This document shows, in pieces, positions 1 to 6,150 of a stretch of 6,150 nt of DNA. Source of the stretch: Bacteroidales bacterium. Its GTDB lineage: Bacteria > Bacteroidota > Bacteroidia > Bacteroidales > VadinHA17. Location: contig JABUEV010000160.1 of the NCBI GenBank assembly GCA_013314865.1, positions 1 to 6,150 of the forward strand. Reading direction: 5' to 3'. The notes below the pieces were generated by a model. It was not told the origin of the DNA. It saw only the letters and a program-made list of their open reading frames with translations, and did no database searches. A program made the position numbers and the translations under genes. How positions within the stretch are numbered: position 1 is the stretch's first letter; each line of letters starts with the position of its first letter.

Positions 1-2
1 AC

Positions 3-1544
3 CTCCGTCATAAGTCAGGTGACGTGTACAGGAAAGATCGTATGCTCGACAGCAAGACTTTCTTACATAAAGTTGGTGATGATCCTTCACATGACCGGGA
101 AATATTCTCCAGGGCAATTAATAATGATTTAATCATTGATCCCGGAGAAATACCTGATGTGAAGTATGACAGAAACTGCAATTTTATATTTGGATATCTT
201 GCGACTGCAGATAACAGACTAAAGGTCTATTATGCTCCCTATTCTGAGCTAAAAAAAGAAAAAATTATGTGGAAAAGACTTTTCAAACCTGACGATGAAA
301 TATATGATTTCATTCCTACTAAAAAGGATATTTATCTTTATACACCAAAGAATGCTCCAAACTTTAAAATTCTTAAAACATCTCTTTTTAATCCCGATCC
401 TGACTTTGCTGAAATAGTCGTTCAGGAAGATCCTGATAGAAAACTGACTTCTTTTGCCTTAACATGTGATGGTTTGTTTTATACGCTCTCTGAAAACGGG
501 ATTAAAGAAGAACTCTATTTTCTTCCAAACGGGGAAAAATCAGGTCAGGAAATTGATTTACCTCTTGCCGCAGGTACTGTCAATTTAATGGCAAAGGGAA
601 TTAATTTTAGTGATATATGGGTTACTATTACAGGCTGGACAAGCGATTTTCAAAGATATCGTTATTCTGCTCAAAATAAAGAATTTTTGCCTGAAGATCT
701 GTCATCTTCACCGCAATACCCTGAATGTGAGGATCTGATCGTGGAAGAGCTCATGGTACCTTCTTATGATGGGATTAAAGTACCTCTTTCTCTGGTTTAC
801 AAAAAGGGAATTAAGAAAAATGGCAAGAATCCGGTATTAATGTATGGGTATGGAGCCTATGGTCTTTCAAGCACTCCATCTTTTGATATAAGTAATTTAC
901 CCTGGACTTCCAATGATGGCATTATTGCAATTGCACATGTAAGGGGAGGGGGCGAATTAGGTGATCAGTGGCATAAAGCGGGATATAAAACTACTAAACC
1001 AAATACCTGGAAAGATTTAATTGCATGTGCTGAGTACTTGATAAACGAAAAATATACATCACAGGGGAAAATCGTAATTAACTCAACAAGTGCAGGGGGT
1101 ATACTTGTAGGTAGAGCATTAACAGAAAGACCAGATTTATTTGCAGCAGCAATTCCTGTGGCTGGATTATTGAACACATTAAGACTTGAAGAAATACCTA
1201 ACGGATCAGTTCATGCCATCGAATTCGGAACAGTAAAAGATTCAATTGAATGTATGGCTTTAATTGAAATGGATTCGTATTTGCAGATTAAAGATGGTGT
1301 AAAATATCCTGCTACATTGATTTTAGCCGGAATGAATGATCCAAGGGTGCCAGTCTGGCAGCCGGCAAAATTTGCAGCAAGATTGCAGGCGGCAAATGCC
1401 TCCGGCAAGCCAGTTCTTATTTTAGTAGATTATGAAGCCGGACATGGTGCGGGTGGCACAAAAGCAAAAATCTACGAAGAAGCCGCCGATATATTAAGTT
1501 TTGCCTTCTGGCAGACGGGTCATCCAGATTATCAAATAGAATGA
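3..1544 (+). CDS. Prolyl oligopeptidase family (S9A) serine peptidase, 5' end cut by window edge
   Basis: Serine peptidase of the prolyl oligopeptidase family, expected to cleave short peptides, often after proline. The reading frame is open to the left edge, so the GTG at 24 is probably an internal codon. Family members are about 700 residues; about 513 are visible, so roughly 200 N-terminal residues are missing, including any signal peptide. Numbering from GTG 24, the first ~240 residues are the later blades of the beta-propeller and the rest is the alpha/beta-hydrolase domain. Family hallmarks are PVLMYGYGAYG (270-280), HVRGGGELG (305-313), WKDLIACAEYL (329-339) and RPDLFAAAI (369-377). 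The likely catalytic triad is Ser356 (STSAGG), Asp439 (NDPRV) and His474 (AGHG), with spacings close to the porcine enzyme's. The nucleophile elbow is odd: the usual Gly two residues before the serine is Ser354. Family is secure; substrate is unknown. Confidence 0.93.
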   Translation, partial: LRHKSGDVYRKDRMLDSKTFLHKVGDDPSHDREIFSRAINNDLIIDPGEIPDVKYDRNCNFIFGYLATADNRLKVYYAPYSELKKEKIMWKRLFKPDDEIYDFIPTKKDIYLYTPKNAPNFKILKTSLFNPDPDFAEIVVQEDPDRKLTSFALTCDGLFYTLSENGIKEELYFLPNGEKSGQEIDLPLAAGTVNLMAKGINFSDIWVTITGWTSDFQRYRYSAQNKEFLPEDLSSSPQYPECEDLIVEELMVPSYDGIKVPLSLVYKKGIKKNGKNPVLMYGYGAYGLSSTPSFDISNLPWTSNDGIIAIAHVRGGGELGDQWHKAGYKTTKPNTWKDLIACAEYLINEKYTSQGKIVINSTSAGGILVGRALTERPDLFAAAIPVAGLLNTLRLEEIPNGSVHAIEFGTVKDSIECMALIEMDSYLQIKDGVKYPATLILAGMNDPRVPVWQPAKFAARLQAANASGKPVLILVDYEAGHGAGGTKAKIYEEAADILSFAFWQTGHPDYQIE

Positions 1545-1624
1545 ATTTTCGCCTGACGTCAACACAATCTCTCAGGAAATCGCTACTTTCACTGGATAAT
1601 TGTCAGGAATAAATAAATACTTGA

Positions 1625-2602
1625 ATGTTAAATTTTTCTGTTAAAGGTAAAAAGCTTCTCTTTCTTTCTCTTTTAACATTTTTTTTATCTGCAACTTATT
1701 GCCAGGTCAAATTAATGACCGGAGGGAAATGGTATCGCGGGAATACCCATACCCATGCAAGATTCTCAGATGATAATGACAATAATGACGTTCCGGAAAT
1801 TGCAGAATGGTATAAAACTGCGGGATATAATTTTCTGTGCCTTTCAGAACACAATGACCATTTGTTAAAAAAACAGATTTTCTGTCATGAGGAGATAACT
1901 GAATCACAAAACTTCATAATGATTTGCGGTCTTGAACTAAGCAAAACAAGACATCACACTGCCCTGGGAATTGATCAGTACATTGGGGACGAGATTTCTC
2001 TTCAGGACGGAGTGAAAAAAACCATTCAATCCAATGGAATTCCTATATTAAATCATCCTAATGATCCAAAAATAAATGCATCTGAGTTTATTTCCACTAT
2101 TGGACTAAACCATCTGGAAGTGTTTAACGGAGGCAGGCCGGAAGACACTCATGCATCTGAACAGCTATGGGATTCAATTCTTTCAATGCCGAATGGCAGG
2201 ATTGTCTATGCAGTTGCATCAGATGACAACCATTATAATAAATCAAATGTTGGAAGAGGGTGGATCATGGTCCGTTCAAATCATCTAACTGATAAGAGTA
2301 TTCTTGAGAATATCAGGCGTGGCAACTTTTATGCAACCACAGGTATCATCCTGAACAATTACCTTGTTTCAAAAAGGAATGTCAGCGTTTCATCTTCTAA
2401 TAGCGATACTATCCTGTTTATTGGAGAAAATGGAAAGATATTAAAGAAAGCAGCAGGGCAAAACGCATCATACAAATTTCGGGGAAATGAAAAATATGTC
2501 AGGATAAAGCTTACAGAAAAATCAGGAAAGTCTGCCTGGACTCAACCTGTTTTGGTATCAAAAGGTGGAATCAGAATAAAAAATTTGGAATACAATAACT
2601 GA
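1625..2602 (+). CDS. Exported PHP-domain metal-dependent hydrolase (phosphoesterase-like)
   Basis: A 325-residue protein with a signal peptide (basic KGKK then a hydrophobic stretch, about residues 8-26; probable cleavage after Cys26, before Gln27), so it should act in the periplasm or outside the cell. The Cys is preceded by Tyr, which does not fit a lipobox. Residues ~37-240 form a PHP domain, a trinuclear-metal phosphoesterase fold. The metal-ligand motifs appear in order: HTH (42-44) followed by SDD (48-50), SEHND (74-78), GLE (102-104), HH (110-111), NHP (143-145) and ASDDNH (198-203). The segment GRGWIMV to NFYATTG (210-240) is typical of secreted PHP proteins, and a short beta-rich tail follows. 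All ligands look intact, so it is probably active. Substrate is unknown; histidinol phosphate is unlikely given the export signal. The ATG at 1625 is right because the signal peptide starts there. It precedes the propeller gene by 29 bases. Confidence 0.88.
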   Translation: MLNFSVKGKKLLFLSLLTFFLSATYCQVKLMTGGKWYRGNTHTHARFSDDNDNNDVPEIAEWYKTAGYNFLCLSEHNDHLLKKQIFCHEEITESQNFIMICGLELSKTRHHTALGIDQYIGDEISLQDGVKKTIQSNGIPILNHPNDPKINASEFISTIGLNHLEVFNGGRPEDTHASEQLWDSILSMPNGRIVYAVASDDNHYNKSNVGRGWIMVRSNHLTDKSILENIRRGNFYATTGIILNNYLVSKRNVSVSSSNSDTILFIGENGKILKKAAGQNASYKFRGNEKYVRIKLTEKSGKSAWTQPVLVSKGGIRIKNLEYNN

Positions 2603-2631
2603 AAGTATGGTAATTAATTAGCTTAAATCCA

Positions 2632-3996
2632 ATGAATCTGAACCGGAATATATTTACTGCTTTGTTAATTTTTCTCCTCTGCACCTTTGCGTGCGAAACA
2701 CAAATAAATCCGGAGCGTCAGTGGCCAGTGTACAGGGGATATCTGTCTTCGGGAGTATTAGATAATGCTAAACTTCCTGAATCGTTTAGCGTTACCAGTT
2801 CTGTCAATCTGAAATGGAAAATTAACATTCCCGGCCTCGGGCATTCAAGCCCTGTAATATGGGATGATCGGCTCTTTATTACGACCGCCGTAAGTAAGGC
2901 CGATCGGGAGGGCATTAAAATTGGCATTTATGGTGAAGGGTTCCCGGTACCTGACAGTTCTGTACATGACTGGAAAGTGATCTGCATTGATAAAAACTCC
3001 GGAAAAATACTCTGGGAAAAGACAGCATACACAGGAATTCCAAAAATTAAACGGCATCCAAAATCAACTCATGCGAATGCCTCTGTAGCCACTGATGGAA
3101 AATATGTTGTAGCCTTCTTTGGATCTGAAGGATTATATTGTTTTGATTTTTATGGGAACCTTGTATGGAAGAAAGATTTTGGCATTTTAAAAGCAGTTGC
3201 ATTTAACCTTCCTTCAGCAGAGTGGGAATTTGCAAGTTCGCCTGTGATTTATAACGGCATTCTTATAATACAATGTGATGTTCTTGAGAATTCATTTCTG
3301 GCCACTTACGATTTACAAACAGGCAAAGAAATATGGAAAATCAGCAGAGACGATTATCCCTGTTGGTGCACCCCGAATATTTACCAAATCGGGAATAAAA
3401 CTCTAATAGCAGTTAATGGATATAAACATCGCGGTGGTTATGATTTTGAAACCGGAAAGGAAATCTGGAGAATGTCAGGCGGAGGAGATGTCCCCATACC
3501 AACACCGGTCATCGGGAAAGATCTCATCTATTTCAATAGTGCCCATGGTCCAAGTTCACCAATTCTTGCAGTTAAAAAAACTGCTGTTGGCGACATCACG
3601 CTTAAATCAGATTCAAGGACCAATGAATTTGTTGCATGGAGCATTCCTCGAGGAGGATCTTATATTCATTCATTACTTCTTTACAAAGATCATCTTTACA
3701 ATGTCAACTGGAATGGAACCATTCAATGTTATGACGCATATACCGGAAATGAAATATACCGCGCTAAACTAGGCAACAGTAAAAGTTTTATAGCATCTCC
3801 GGTTGCCGCAGATGGAAGGATTTATATAGTTGACGAAGAAGGAACCATATACATAATATCTGACGGAAATTCTTTCAACCTTATACGCGAAATACCGCTG
3901 GGTGAAGTATGTCTCACTGCTCCTGCCATTACAGAAGGAACCATATTTTTCAGAACGCAAAATTCACTTCTGGCATTTGGATCAGGTACACTATAA
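2632..3996 (+). CDS. PQQ-like beta-propeller repeat protein, predicted lipoprotein
   Basis: A 454-residue protein built of propeller blades. Residues 1-20 are a signal sequence ending in TFA-Cys21, an imperfect lipobox, so it is probably a membrane-anchored lipoprotein facing the periplasm or surface. The N-terminal WPVYRG (31-36) and GHSSPVIWDDRLFITT (70-85) are classic for the PQQ-binding-like family common in Planctomycetes and Bacteroidota. Repeated blade motifs follow: GKILW (124-128), GNLVW (175-179), GKEIW (231-235), GKEIW (275-279) and GNEIY (372-376), plus SPVAADGRIYIVDEEGT (389-405). No dehydrogenase active site is visible. Such proteins may bind a ligand or serve as scaffolds, and real PQQ binding should not be assumed. 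A CWC triplet (244-246) lies where relatives often have a single Trp before Thr-Pro. The 29-base gap after the PHP gene suggests cotranscription. The upstream ATG at 2607 reaches a stop after four codons, supporting this start. Confidence 0.88.
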   Translation: MNLNRNIFTALLIFLLCTFACETQINPERQWPVYRGYLSSGVLDNAKLPESFSVTSSVNLKWKINIPGLGHSSPVIWDDRLFITTAVSKADREGIKIGIYGEGFPVPDSSVHDWKVICIDKNSGKILWEKTAYTGIPKIKRHPKSTHANASVATDGKYVVAFFGSEGLYCFDFYGNLVWKKDFGILKAVAFNLPSAEWEFASSPVIYNGILIIQCDVLENSFLATYDLQTGKEIWKISRDDYPCWCTPNIYQIGNKTLIAVNGYKHRGGYDFETGKEIWRMSGGGDVPIPTPVIGKDLIYFNSAHGPSSPILAVKKTAVGDITLKSDSRTNEFVAWSIPRGGSYIHSLLLYKDHLYNVNWNGTIQCYDAYTGNEIYRAKLGNSKSFIASPVAADGRIYIVDEEGTIYIISDGNSFNLIREIPLGEVCLTAPAITEGTIFFRTQNSLLAFGSGTL

Positions 3997-4136
3997 CTAT
4001 AACCGAAGAGACTCTTTCCCTGATTAAATCATTGGTCTGTAAGATAAAATACTTCCCTCCTGTATATCCCCGTTGTTGACAAATAAAAAATAACTTAATT
4101 GAAATAACTAAATCATAAAAATTTTGCCATACCTCA

Positions 4137-4256
4137 ATGAGTCAAAAAGCCGGCTATAAATCAGTTCCCCTGACATTTAACAGAAAAGCAGTAATTGCAT
4201 CCGCTTCTGTAACAAAAGAAGAAAATACCTTTCATGCCTTTGCAATTATAGAAATT
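4137..4256 (+). pseudogene. Remnant of a 2-oxo acid dehydrogenase acyltransferase (E2 catalytic domain)-like gene, N-terminus only
   Basis: From ATG 4137 about 40 codons read as a protein N-terminus: a short polar start, then NRKAVIASASVTKEENTFHA (residues 15-34) and FAIIEI. From memory of the family, this matches the start of stand-alone E2-type acyltransferase-domain proteins, which have a pattern like (N/S)RR-x-V-x-AS-x-SV-x-(K/R)E-x-N-x-(I/F)H followed by TE-(V/I)-D-(V/I). After the glutamate-isoleucine the similarity ends. The expected continuation, including the C-terminal catalytic HxxxDG region of this fold, is absent, and the Nim-like gene begins 81 bases later. Other frames just downstream hit stops at once, so a simple frameshift does not restore it; a deletion is more likely. 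Frame is shared with the Nim-like gene, so a 222-residue fusion is possible. Alternatively the likeness is chance in a translated leader. Judged from recall, without a search. Confidence 0.45.
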
Positions 4257-4283
4257 CTACCTTTACAAATAAAGCATGACAAT

Positions 4284-4306
4284 TTTTCGGATGTGTCATC
4301 CGGAAA
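4284..4306 (+). promoter_or_regulatory. Hairpin in the leader of the Nim-like gene
   Basis: The inverted repeat CGGATG / CATCCG (4288-4293 and 4297-4302) has a three-base loop. It extends outward by one G-T wobble and three A-T pairs, giving a stem of 10 bp. It sits 31 bases before ATG 4338. No T-run follows on either strand, so it does not look like an intrinsic terminator. A competing 6-bp pairing, ATGACA (4276-4281) with TGTCAT (4294-4299), uses part of the same right arm, so two alternative folds are possible. Role unknown; it may affect translation or mRNA stability, or be a chance structure. Confidence 0.35.
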
Positions 4307-4337
4307 TGAAATAAAGTGCAAATTCTTATACTTATTC

Positions 4338-4805
4338 ATGAGGAAAAAAGAGAAAGAGATCAAGAACGACTCTCTGATAAGGGAGATTCTTGACAAGTCT
4401 GATGTTTGCAGGCTGGGACTTGTTGATAATGATGAAGCGTATATTGTTCCTGTAAATTATGCCTGTGATGGTGAAGTAATATATATTCATTCTGCTCCGG
4501 CGGGACGAAAAATAGAACTGATAAAACGAAACAACCATGCAAGTTTCGAAATTGAGTATTCAAGTGAGATAATAAAAAGTGATATTCCATGCAGATGGAC
4601 AACCAGGTATCGTTCTGTTATGGGAAGAGGAACAATCATAATTGAGAATGACCCGGAGTCGAAAAAGAAAGGATTGGATCTGATTATGCATAAATATGGT
4701 GCCGGAAAGGATTTAAGATATAATGAGGCAGATCTTTCAAAAATGATTATTCTGAAGCTTAAAATTGAATCAATAACCGGCAAACAATCAGGAAAGTGGG
4801 AGTGA
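4338..4805 (+). CDS. Pyridoxamine 5'-phosphate oxidase-fold (Nim-like, 5-nitroimidazole reductase family) flavoprotein
   Basis: A small cytoplasmic flavin-binding split-barrel protein of the PPOX superfamily, closest in style to the Nim proteins, some of which reduce 5-nitroimidazoles to amines. The ATG at 4338 gives 155 residues, the normal length for this family, and the usual opening MRKKEKEI. Family motifs in order are CRLGLVDNDEAYIVPVNY (24-41), IYIHSAPAGRKIELIKRN (48-65; His51 lies in the region of the conserved Nim active-site histidine), RYRSVMGRG (90-98), LDLIMHKYG (113-121) and the C-terminal LKIESITGKQSGKW (141-154). The frame is open upstream to ATG 4137, giving 222 residues, but the extra 67 residues are foreign to this family. 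Neither start has a clear Shine-Dalgarno. Many chromosomal homologues have no shown role in drug resistance, so the physiological substrate is unknown. A 79-base gap separates it from the next gene. Confidence 0.87.
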   Translation: MRKKEKEIKNDSLIREILDKSDVCRLGLVDNDEAYIVPVNYACDGEVIYIHSAPAGRKIELIKRNNHASFEIEYSSEIIKSDIPCRWTTRYRSVMGRGTIIIENDPESKKKGLDLIMHKYGAGKDLRYNEADLSKMIILKLKIESITGKQSGKWE

Positions 4806-4884
4806 GCACACTTTTAAACAACAAGCATCAAAATTAATTTTGACACCGGTAACAAAGTCATAAAATACTTTAAACATTAAGTAA

Positions 4885-6144
4885 ATGAGATACAGAATTA
4901 AGGAGAATATTGGCAATCCGGAAAAGCTTGAACAGTTATATCATGAAGACAAAAAATTATTTGTATCAGGTTTTGAGGAGGTCTTTCCGGAAATTGAAGG
5001 ATATGAACTGGCACGATTCTGGAAAATCAGGCTTGATGCTGAGAATATCAGGGAAAGCTTCTGGAAGGTTAATCTGTCAGAAATCTTAATTGTTTTAGCG
5101 GCATGTCTGACAGCAGGGTTCCTTATTAAGATGCCTGATATTTTTAATATCAGAATGACAAACATAATCTTCTATGAGAGGAATGCTGCCATCATTGTTT
5201 TTCTGGGGCTGACGATTTATTCTGCATGGATCAACAGAACTTCAAACTGGAAAAAAATTGTTCTGATCCTGATTTCTTTTGTAATTCCGGCAATTTATAT
5301 TAACCTCTTGCCCTCATCTGTTGTCGGCAGTTCAGCAGTCAGGCTGGCCTATATACATCTTCCACTGCTGATGTGGTGCATCTACGGAATGGTTTTTATT
5401 GATTTTGATCTGAAGGATAAAATCAAAAGACTTGATTTCATCCGATACAATGGCGATCTGTTGATACTAAGCGGACTAATAGCCATTGCCGGAGGCATTC
5501 TGACGGCAGTAACAATCGGACTCTTTGAAGCCCTTGAAATTAATATTGAAGAATTTTATATGAAGAACATTGTGATAGTCGGAGTGGTTTCAGTTCCAGT
5601 CGTCGCAACATATATTATCAAAAATTACCCTGCAATTACCAACAAAATTGCTCCTCTGATTGCCGCAATTTTCAGTCCGCTGGTTCTGATTTCAGCTGTT
5701 GTATACCTTGCCGCTCTTTTGATATCAGAAAAAGATCTCTTCAATAACAGGGAATTCTTACTGATATTCAATATTATGCTGATAGGTGTTATGGCGGTTA
5801 TTGTCTTTTCAGTGTCGGAGACTTCAAGAAACAGCAGGCAGAAATTCAGTGAAATGATTTTATTTTTATTGTCGATAGTGACTGTGGCAATTGACCTGAT
5901 AGCATTATCCGCAATTTTTTATCGCCTGGGAAGTTATGGCATTTCACCAAACAGACTTGCTGTTCTTGGATCTAATGTATTGATATTGATAAATCTGGTG
6001 CTTATACTTTTAGATCTGTACAAAGTAAATTTCAGGGATTTATCTCTCATGAAAGTTGGGCTGACAATTTCGAAGTACCTACCTGTTTACATCATCTGGA
6101 TTTTTATAGTGATATTCGGGTTTCCTCTCATTTTCGGAATTTAA
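4885..6144 (+). CDS. Polytopic membrane protein of unknown function (DUF4153-like C-terminal motif)
   Basis: A 419-residue protein. The first ~60 residues are soluble and charged, with a likely helical stretch (NPEKLEQLYHEDKKLFVSGF, 11-30) and ELARFWKIRL (41-50). About 11 hydrophobic segments follow, at roughly 64-82, 98-116, 124-142, 152-173, 190-215, 227-245, 256-279, 291-310, 323-346, 360-378 and 396-417. The short loop YRLGSYGISPNR (346-357) between segments 9 and 10 resembles a motif I associate with DUF4153-type membrane proteins, but the protein is shorter than typical members. No transporter, enzyme or channel signature is evident. It is complete, ending in TAA at 6142-6144. The start at 4885 follows an A/T-rich leader without Shine-Dalgarno. 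The 79-base gap upstream leaves it open whether it is cotranscribed with the Nim-like gene or has its own promoter. Function not recognised. Confidence 0.8.
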   Translation: MRYRIKENIGNPEKLEQLYHEDKKLFVSGFEEVFPEIEGYELARFWKIRLDAENIRESFWKVNLSEILIVLAACLTAGFLIKMPDIFNIRMTNIIFYERNAAIIVFLGLTIYSAWINRTSNWKKIVLILISFVIPAIYINLLPSSVVGSSAVRLAYIHLPLLMWCIYGMVFIDFDLKDKIKRLDFIRYNGDLLILSGLIAIAGGILTAVTIGLFEALEINIEEFYMKNIVIVGVVSVPVVATYIIKNYPAITNKIAPLIAAIFSPLVLISAVVYLAALLISEKDLFNNREFLLIFNIMLIGVMAVIVFSVSETSRNSRQKFSEMILFLLSIVTVAIDLIALSAIFYRLGSYGISPNRLAVLGSNVLILINLVLILLDLYKVNFRDLSLMKVGLTISKYLPVYIIWIFIVIFGFPLIFGI

Positions 6145-6150
6145 TTATTA

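Larger units (their letters stand above)
3997..4337 (+). other. Gene-poor stretch between the propeller gene and the Nim-like gene
   Basis: This 341-base stretch holds no complete gene. Its first part (3997-4136) is A/T-rich with stops in the relevant frame, the last in-frame one being TAA at 4116-4118. It may contain a promoter, but I found no convincing match to the Bacteroidota TTTG / TAnnTTTG boxes; the closest is AAATTTTG at 4119-4126. No stem followed by a T-run marks the end of the propeller gene. The second part (4137-4337) is open and in frame with the Nim-like gene. It contains the acyltransferase-like remnant and a hairpin, described separately. It could be transcribed as a long leader, or translated as a 67-residue N-terminal extension of the Nim-like protein. 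Confidence 0.6.

Noticed and set aside
24..26. GTG at 24 as the true start of the peptidase
   Set aside because: The frame is open upstream to the window edge and the product would lack about 200 residues of propeller; the gene more likely begins outside the window.
1554..1561. Perfect 8-base palindrome TGACGTCA between the peptidase and PHP genes
   Set aside because: A single short palindrome without a second copy or a supporting promoter. It is not evidence of an operator by itself.
1552..1607. Inverted pair CCTGAC (1552-1557) / GTCAGG (1602-1607) as a terminator
   Set aside because: Six base pairs with a 44-base loop and no T-run; not a plausible terminator.
3416..3772. 118-codon open frame inside the propeller gene, other + frame
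   Set aside because: It lies wholly within a well-supported gene and its translation has no family resemblance; a shadow frame.
4004..4016. GAAGAG-A-CTCTTTC inverted repeat after the propeller gene as terminator
   Set aside because: The one-base loop cannot form a normal hairpin and no T-run follows.
4076..4126. Possible promoter before the acyltransferase remnant (TTGACA at 4076-4081; TTG at 4099-4101 with AAATTTTG at 4119-4126)
   Set aside because: TTGACA has no good -10 box at about 17 bases, and the second pair has one mismatch and a short spacer. Too weak for a feature entry.
4332..4783. Three antisense open frames over the Nim-like gene
   Set aside because: The + strand carries clear family motifs throughout; the antisense products look like reverse-complement shadows.
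4830..4841. Palindrome AAAATTAATTTT after the Nim-like gene
   Set aside because: Pure A/T with no loop; frequent by chance in A/T-rich intergenic DNA.
4839..4873. Possible promoter before the membrane protein gene (TTTG at 4839-4842, TACTTTAA at 4866-4873; also TTGACA at 4840-4845 with TAAAAT at 4861-4866)
   Set aside because: The Bacteroidota -7 box matches poorly and the spacings (23 and 15 bases) are off. In DNA this A/T-rich such matches are expected by chance.

Overview
The window is a compact, AT-rich stretch of bacterial chromosome with five protein genes, all on the + strand. It most likely comes from a member of the Bacteroidota. The start codons lack clear Shine-Dalgarno sequences and have A/T-rich leaders instead. 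The exported proteins carry signal peptides of a kind common in that phylum (cleavage before Gln, or a lipid-attachment Cys), and the gene families (S9A peptidase, secreted PHP protein, PQQ-like propeller, Nim-type flavoprotein) are typical of it. The assignment is an inference from style, not from a marker gene.

Layout: (1) The 3' two-thirds of a prolyl-oligopeptidase-family serine peptidase runs in from the left edge and ends at 1544. (2) After 80 bases comes an exported PHP-domain metal-dependent hydrolase (1625-2602). (3) Only 29 bases later begins a predicted lipoprotein with a PQQ-like beta-propeller (2632-3996). Genes 2 and 3 probably form one transcription unit with an envelope function. 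(4) A 341-base stretch (3997-4337) separates this unit from a Nim-like PPOX flavoprotein (4338-4805). It is not empty: 4137-4256 encodes about 40 residues resembling the N-terminus of a stand-alone 2-oxo acid dehydrogenase acyltransferase (E2 catalytic-domain) protein, cut off and joined in frame to the Nim-like gene. A 10-bp hairpin lies between the two. (5) A polytopic membrane protein of unknown function with about 11 predicted membrane segments fills 4885-6144.

The genes do not form an obvious single pathway. The first three look like envelope or extracytoplasmic degradation functions, although the export signal of the peptidase lies outside the window. The Nim-like protein is a cytoplasmic flavin enzyme, and the last gene is an uncharacterised membrane protein. 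I see no mobile element, CRISPR array, RNA gene or defence system. The most interesting spot is the acyltransferase remnant, leader and Nim junction at 4137-4340.
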